The notes beneath the pieces were generated by a model. The model saw only the letters and a program-made list of their open reading frames with translations. It was not told the DNA's origin and did no database searches. Position numbers and translations under genes: made by a program. Positions 14,519 to 18,618 of a stretch of DNA of 18,618 nt are shown here, one piece after another. The stretch comes from Actinobacteria bacterium UBA2184. Its GTDB lineage: Bacteria; Actinomycetota; Coriobacteriia; Anaerosomatales; Anaerosomataceae. The DNA lies in NCBI GenBank assembly GCA_002328745.1, contig DCVQ01000015.1:19548-38165 (forward strand), in the 5' to 3' direction. Numbering within the stretch: the first letter of the stretch is position 1; every line of letters begins with the position of its first letter.

Positions 14519-15646
14519 ATGCGGATGGAAGAGACCCGGCTTAACAAAGTGTTCGCGCGCGCGCTCGCAGTCGCGCTGTTGCTCGGGGGAGCGGCGGTGG
14601 CGCACCGGGCGTATTCGCTGGTCCCCGTCACCGTCAACGGCCAGCAGTGTATCGTCGCGCAAGGCACGCGTGTGGGTGAGTGCGTCGGCCGCTACTCGCC
14701 CGCGCATCCCGGCAACATGGTCTCGGCCGGCGAGCGCCGGGTCCTCGATGATGGCGCGGGCAGGCCGGTCGTGGTGCTCGTGAACGGGCGTGTGGCGACA
14801 TCCGACGAGCCAGCGCGTCCGGGCGACCGTATCCAGGCGTTCTCGGGCACCGATGTGACCGAGCCCACCACGGTGGCGACGGTCACCGTGGAGCCGCCTG
14901 TGGAGGTCATCGGTGCGGGCCCGTACGAGGTGGTCGTCTCGCCGGGCGCGGCGGGGATCGCCGAGGTCACGCGCGGCGCGGTCTCGGGCGAGGTCATCGC
15001 CACGCAGACCGTCGAGCCACCCTCGGCGCTCGTGGTGAAGCGCTCTGCGGCACCGGCGAGCACGGGCGTGGCGCTCACCTTCGACGACGGTCCCTGGCCC
15101 GGGCAGACGGAGGCGGTGCTCCGCATCCTCGCCTCCAAGGACGTGAAGGCGACCTTCTTCATGCTGGGGTCGCGGGTCAAGGTCGCGCCGGAGACGGCGC
15201 GGGCGGTCGCCGCGGCCGGACACGCGATCGGCAACCATTCGTACACGCACACATACCTGGGCAGCGCGGGCCCCGGACGGGTGCGATGGGAGATCACCGC
15301 CACCAACGCGCTCATCTCCCAGGTCACCGGCGTCGAGGCGCACTGGTTCCGCGCTCCCGGCGGGATCCTTGGGCCGACGGCGACGGGCGTTCTGGAGCAG
15401 GAATCGATGCGCTCGGCGCTGTGGACCGTCGACCCCGAGGACTGGCGCGAAGGCCAGACCGCACAAGAGCTCGCGGAAGCGGTGGTGAAGGCGGCCCGCC
15501 CGGGAGGCATCGTCGTGCTCCACGACGGCGGAGGCGATCAGTCCGTGACGATCGAGGCGCTGCCGCTCATCATCGATGGTCTGCGGGCCCGGGGCTTCAC
15601 CCTCGTGACGCTCGACGAGCTCGGCAGCGTCAAGGGCGCGTGGTAA
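14519..15646 (+). CDS. Polysaccharide deacetylase (NodB homology, carbohydrate esterase 4), membrane-anchored
   Basis: The product is 375 residues. A hydrophobic segment at about 12-34 is a signal or anchor, placing the catalytic part outside the membrane. Residues 35-175 form a beta-rich stalk with ubiquitin-like/G5-like character (VTVNGQQ, VVVLVNG, EVVVSPGAAGIAEVTRG). The NodB domain spans about 183-370: LTFDDGP with D189/D190, HSYTH with H240 and H244 (the metal triad D-H-H), RAPGG (278-282), WTVDPEDW (302-309) and VVLHDGGG (332-339). These enzymes remove N-acetyl groups from peptidoglycan or other glycans. The start at 14519 lacks a clear site, and ATG 14525 is equally possible. It is 4 nt after the deacylase gene. 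Its 3' end overlaps the convergent cyclo-ligase gene by 17 bp. Confidence 0.93.
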   Translation: MRMEETRLNKVFARALAVALLLGGAAVAHRAYSLVPVTVNGQQCIVAQGTRVGECVGRYSPAHPGNMVSAGERRVLDDGAGRPVVVLVNGRVATSDEPARPGDRIQAFSGTDVTEPTTVATVTVEPPVEVIGAGPYEVVVSPGAAGIAEVTRGAVSGEVIATQTVEPPSALVVKRSAAPASTGVALTFDDGPWPGQTEAVLRILASKDVKATFFMLGSRVKVAPETARAVAAAGHAIGNHSYTHTYLGSAGPGRVRWEITATNALISQVTGVEAHWFRAPGGILGPTATGVLEQESMRSALWTVDPEDWREGQTAQELAEAVVKAARPGGIVVLHDGGGDQSVTIEALPLIIDGLRARGFTLVTLDELGSVKGAW

Positions 15647-16226
15647 GGGGCAGTAGCGTCCGCGTCGGCGTGACCACCGCATCCACCGGCCGATCGCGCT
15701 CATCGTGCGGCACGCCCTCCACGACCTGCTCGTCGTAGGCGATGGCGACCGAGGGCGCCCGCAGCTCCGGGTTGGCGAGCAGCACGTCGTAGTAGCCGCC
15801 CCCGAAGCCGAGGCGGTTGCCGTCGGCATCGAACGCGATCCCCGGCACGATGACAAGGCCGATCTCCGCGAGAGAGGCGGACGGTGCGTCGGCCCGCGGT
15901 TCGAGCAGCCCGAACGAGCCCTCGACGAGCACGCCGGGGTCGTCGACCCAGTGGAGCGTGAGCTCACGCGATCCCGCGACCCTCGGGTACGCTATGCGCG
16001 TGCCGCGCGCCCGCAACATGCGCTCGATCGCGTGCGGGCTCGCCTCCTCAGGCGAGGCGCCGTACAGCAGCGCGGTGGCGATGCCCTGCGTCTCCGGCAG
16101 CGCCAGGACACGCCACGCGATCGCCTCGGCAGACGCGAGCCGCTGCTCGGGCAGCACCGCCCGCCTGGCCGCCCGCCCCTTCAGGCGCAGCACCGACTTC
16201 TCGCGTGCGAGATCCTCACCGTTCAT
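15630..16226 (-). CDS. 5-formyltetrahydrofolate cyclo-ligase (MTHFS)
   Basis: The product is 198 residues, normal for the family. It converts 5-formyl-THF and ATP to 5,10-methenyl-THF in one-carbon metabolism. Visible features are the basic N-terminal KSVLRLKGRAARRAV, IAYPRVAG (78-85), VEGSFGLLEPR (101-111), and the central GLVIVPGIAFDADGNRLGFGGGYYD, whose GFGGGYYD binds ATP. The closing VPHDERDRPVDAVVTPT is also typical. The start ATG at 16226 has GGGAGG 7 nt upstream (16234-16239). It lies 54 nt after the Nramp-related gene on the same strand, so the two may be co-transcribed. Its end overlaps the 3' end of the deacetylase gene by 17 bp. Confidence 0.96.
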   Translation of the reverse strand: MNGEDLAREKSVLRLKGRAARRAVLPEQRLASAEAIAWRVLALPETQGIATALLYGASPEEASPHAIERMLRARGTRIAYPRVAGSRELTLHWVDDPGVLVEGSFGLLEPRADAPSASLAEIGLVIVPGIAFDADGNRLGFGGGYYDVLLANPELRAPSVAIAYDEQVVEGVPHDERDRPVDAVVTPTRTLLPLTTRP

Positions 16227-16280
16227 CGCGCCGCCTCCCGGTGCGCCGATGCCCTTGACGAAACCGCGCCGCAGCCGCCC

Positions 16281-17534
16281 TCACCCCACGCCGAGGACGG
16301 TCATCGTCACCAGCGCTGCCGTGAGCGCGGTGGCGACAGCGATCGTGGACCATCCGAGGGCGTTGGCCGTGCGTCCGTTCACGTGTCGGCCCATGATCCG
16401 ACGGTCGTTCACGATCACCATCATATACACGAGCAGGACAGGCAGGAGGATGCCGCCGATGACCTGCGAGAGCACCATGATGGCGACGAGATCGAGACCG
16501 GGGATGAGTATGAACGCCGCCCCGAACACGATGATGAACGTGTAGGTGCCGTTGAAGACCGGCGCTTCGGCCCACGACCGGTCGATGCCGCGCTCGAATC
16601 CGAAGGCTTCGCACACCGCGTACGAGGCGGTGAGGGGAAGCACGCACGCGGCGAGCAGGGACGCACCGAGCAGCCCGAACGCGAAGAGCTGGGTCGCATA
16701 CGCTCCCGCCACCGGCGCGAGGGCGCCCGCGGCGTCGGCCGCCGTGGCGATGCCCGCCCCCGAGCCGTGCAGCACCGTGCCGGTGGTGAGCACGATGCAC
16801 CAGGCGATGAAGCCGGCGGCGATGGTGCCGGAGACGACATCGATGCGCTGCAGCGGCAGGTCGCGTGCCGTGGCGCCCTTGTCCACGACGTTGGCCTGCA
16901 CGAAGAACTGCATCCACGGCGCGATGGTCGTGCCCACCATGGCGATCGAGAGGACGACGAACCCGCTCGTGAACTCGATGTGAGGCACCACCGTGGCACG
17001 TGCGACCTCGGCCCAGTCGGGCCCTACGAGGAAGGCGGAGACCACGTACGCGATGAAGACCGCGGAGAGCGCGAGCATCACCTTCTCGACGCGGCGGTAG
17101 GAGCCGCGCACCACGAGCAGCCAGACGCCGAAGGCGGCGAGCGGGACGGCGACGTACCGCGACACGCCGAGGATCTCCATGGCCGAGGCGATGCCGGCGA
17201 ACTCGGACACGGACGTCGCGGCGTTGGAGATGACGAGCGCGAGCATGGCGAAGAACGACGGCCGGATGCCGAATCGCTCGCGGATGAGCGCCGCGAAGCC
17301 CTTGCCGGTGACGGCGCCCATGCGGACGGCCATCTCCTGGACCACGACGAGGCCGAGCGTCATGAGCGGTATGAGCCACAGCATCCCGTAGCCGAAGTCG
17401 GCTCCCGCGACCGAGTACGTGGAGATGCCGCCGGCGTCGTTGCCCGCCGACGCCGCGATGATGCCGGGGCCGATCACCGCCAGCAGGGCGATGAACCCGA
17501 CCCTGGTGCGCGTCTCTGTCTTGGCGGCCGTCAC
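16281..17534 (-). CDS. Nramp-related divalent metal transporter, probably of the magnesium (NRMT) type
   Basis: The product is 417 residues with about eleven hydrophobic segments and clear SLC11/Nramp resemblance: AVIGPGIIAASAGNDAGG (19-36), VAGADFGYGMLW, EMAVRMGAVTGKG and the central IAMVGTTIAPWMQFFVQANVVDKG (197-220). In ordinary Mn/Fe importers helix 1 carries DPGN and helix 6 carries a metal-binding Met in an MPH motif. Here helix 1 reads DAGG (33-36: Asp kept, Asn to Gly) and helix 6 reads IAPW (204-207: Met to Ala, His to Trp). These are the changes I know from Nramp-related magnesium transporters, studied in Eggerthella and Clostridium. Mg2+ transport is thus more likely than Mn2+/H+ symport. 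The start is a GTG at 17534, 10 nt after the MgtE-like gene and without a strong ribosome site. Confidence 0.9.
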   Translation of the reverse strand: MTAAKTETRTRVGFIALLAVIGPGIIAASAGNDAGGISTYSVAGADFGYGMLWLIPLMTLGLVVVQEMAVRMGAVTGKGFAALIRERFGIRPSFFAMLALVISNAATSVSEFAGIASAMEILGVSRYVAVPLAAFGVWLLVVRGSYRRVEKVMLALSAVFIAYVVSAFLVGPDWAEVARATVVPHIEFTSGFVVLSIAMVGTTIAPWMQFFVQANVVDKGATARDLPLQRIDVVSGTIAAGFIAWCIVLTTGTVLHGSGAGIATAADAAGALAPVAGAYATQLFAFGLLGASLLAACVLPLTASYAVCEAFGFERGIDRSWAEAPVFNGTYTFIIVFGAAFILIPGLDLVAIMVLSQVIGGILLPVLLVYMMVIVNDRRIMGRHVNGRTANALGWSTIAVATALTAALVTMTVLGVG

Positions 17535-17544
17535 GTGCGCGGCC

Positions 17545-18618
17545 CTAGCGGAACACTGGCGAGTCGGCGACGACCGCCGCGAGCACGGCCAGGAACGCGA
17601 GCGCGCCCGTCACGATGAGCGTCGCCGTGAGCGTCATCTGCGGCACGGCCTTCTCTTCGCGCGACCGCTTCTCGGCCATCCAGCCGAGCAGGGTCCCGGT
17701 GAGCGTCACCGCAAGGACCGCCACGCCAAGCGCGATAGCCAGCCAGACCTGATACGGCAGCAGGGACCCGGCGAACAGCGAGTCCATCAGCTGCGGCGTG
17801 TCGTACCAGATCTCGATGACGGCGAAGGCGACGACGCCGACCACGATGCCGAGGATGCCCCCGGCAAGTCCGTCGTGCGCCAGCCGACGGACGAGAGTGG
17901 TGCGTTCGTCGTCGGACTCCGCTTCGATCACCCGTGAGAGCATGTGCGCGGCGACGTCCTCGGCGAGCCGCATGATCACGGCTGCGACGAGCAGCCCGAG
18001 CAGCAATGGCTCGCCCGCTGGCGGGTAGGCGCGAGAGGCCGCAGCAGCGGCCAGGAAGAGCGCGGCCCACACGACGAGCCAGCCGTTGCGCGAGACCCAC
18101 CGCCACATGCCGGTGACCCCGGCGCCGCCCCGGCGGCCCGTGGCGAGTGCGAGGTCCTCGGCCGACTCCTCCTCCATGACTTCAAGGGCATCGTCGACGG
18201 TCACGATCCCGAGGAGCTTGCCGGTCTCGTCCACGACCGGCAGCGCGAGCAGGTCGTACTTGCTCATCATCTCGGCGACGTCTTCCTGATCGTCGTCGGG
18301 ACCCACCGTCATCACGTCGCGGCTCACGAGATCGGCGATGTGCGTGCCGGGCTCGGACATCACGAGGTCGCGGAGCGAGATGACGCCTTCGAGGTGACGG
18401 TCGCCCTCCACCACGTAGATGTAGTAGATGCTCTCGTGCTCGGCCGCCTCGTTGCGCAGGTACTCGATCACCTGCTGGACGGTCATGTCGTCGGTGACGG
18501 TGGTGACCTCGGGCGTCATGATGCCGCCGGCGGTCTTCTCCTTGTAGCCGAGCAGCGATCGGACGGCGCGGGCCTCCTGCACGCCCATGAGGCGCAGCAG
18601 CGCCTCGGCCTTGTCGTA
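17545..18618 (-). CDS. MgtE-like CBS-domain membrane protein, 5' end outside the window
   Basis: The frame runs open to the window edge, so the start is missing. The visible 357 residues begin in the MgtE N domain (AEALLRLMG, then LLGYKEKTAGGIMTPE). Two CBS domains follow at about 33-90 and 97-150 (LEGVISLRDLV, LLALPVVDETGKLLGIVTVDDA). There are five hydrophobic segments at about 176-196, 203-220, 250-270, 288-312 and 326-350. This is the MgtE architecture, in which CBS domains sense cytoplasmic Mg2+. The membrane domain is divergent: the GGNxGxQ motif after segment 2 and the Asp of the DPA-type pore motif in the last segment are not recognisable. It may have lost channel function and act as a sensor or partner of the adjacent Nramp-related protein, 10 nt downstream. 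That role is inference. Confidence 0.88.
   Translation of the reverse strand, partial: YDKAEALLRLMGVQEARAVRSLLGYKEKTAGGIMTPEVTTVTDDMTVQQVIEYLRNEAAEHESIYYIYVVEGDRHLEGVISLRDLVMSEPGTHIADLVSRDVMTVGPDDDQEDVAEMMSKYDLLALPVVDETGKLLGIVTVDDALEVMEEESAEDLALATGRRGGAGVTGMWRWVSRNGWLVVWAALFLAAAAASRAYPPAGEPLLLGLLVAAVIMRLAEDVAAHMLSRVIEAESDDERTTLVRRLAHDGLAGGILGIVVGVVAFAVIEIWYDTPQLMDSLFAGSLLPYQVWLAIALGVAVLAVTLTGTLLGWMAEKRSREEKAVPQMTLTATLIVTGALAFLAVLAAVVADSPVFR

Noticed and set aside
15705..17618. A 637-codon plus-strand open frame antisense to the cyclo-ligase and Nramp genes.
   Set aside because: Its composition is dominated by Asp, His, Arg and Glu with no domain pattern, and the opposite strand holds two well-supported genes.
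1..18618. Search for mobile elements, integrase or transposase genes, att sites, CRISPR repeats, tRNA or rRNA genes.
   Set aside because: None was seen. Composition looks uniform, and genes are of housekeeping or envelope type.

Overview
This is a very GC-rich window of ordinary, densely packed bacterial chromosome. High GC, frequent GTG starts, a UPF0182-family membrane protein and an Nramp-related transporter of the magnesium type suggest a high-GC Gram-positive (Actinomycetota). Coriobacteriia is my best guess, mainly because the Nramp variant resembles one I know from Eggerthella. There is no rRNA or tRNA gene, and I see no mobile element or CRISPR array in it.

Layout. (1) 1-1326: the 3' end of a SAM methyltransferase, converging with a minus-strand Maf-type nucleotide pyrophosphatase. 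(2) 1400-5079: a coupled pair, a HEAT-repeat protein and an HD-GYP protein, which appear to share a similar N-terminal domain. (3) 5143-7866: a UPF0182 membrane protein, then a 383-nt gap that looks like a promoter plus a structured leader. (4) 8250-9509: an RlpA-like cell-wall protein, then a small protein resembling the free-standing N-terminal domain of cyanophycin synthetase. (5) 9547-12083: promoter, T-box riboswitch and terminator ahead of an aminotransferase gene, with D-alanine--D-alanine ligase 4 nt downstream. (6) 12154-15646: YtxH protein, strong inverted repeat, then a tight run of PRC-barrel protein, GNAT acetyltransferase, YbaK-type deacylase and polysaccharide deacetylase. (7) Minus strand 18618-15630: an MgtE-like CBS protein (5' end outside the window), an Nramp-related transporter and 5-formyltetrahydrofolate cyclo-ligase.

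Themes. Cell-envelope work recurs: the RlpA-like protein, Ddl, polysaccharide deacetylase and YtxH. The T-box makes the aminotransferase, and probably ddl, respond to charging of one tRNA. The MgtE-like/Nramp pair suggests a magnesium-handling unit. The least explained pieces are the HEAT/HD-GYP pair with its shared domain, the stand-alone cyanophycin-synthetase-N-like protein, and the leader of the RlpA-like gene. None of these is proven to be a new system from sequence alone.
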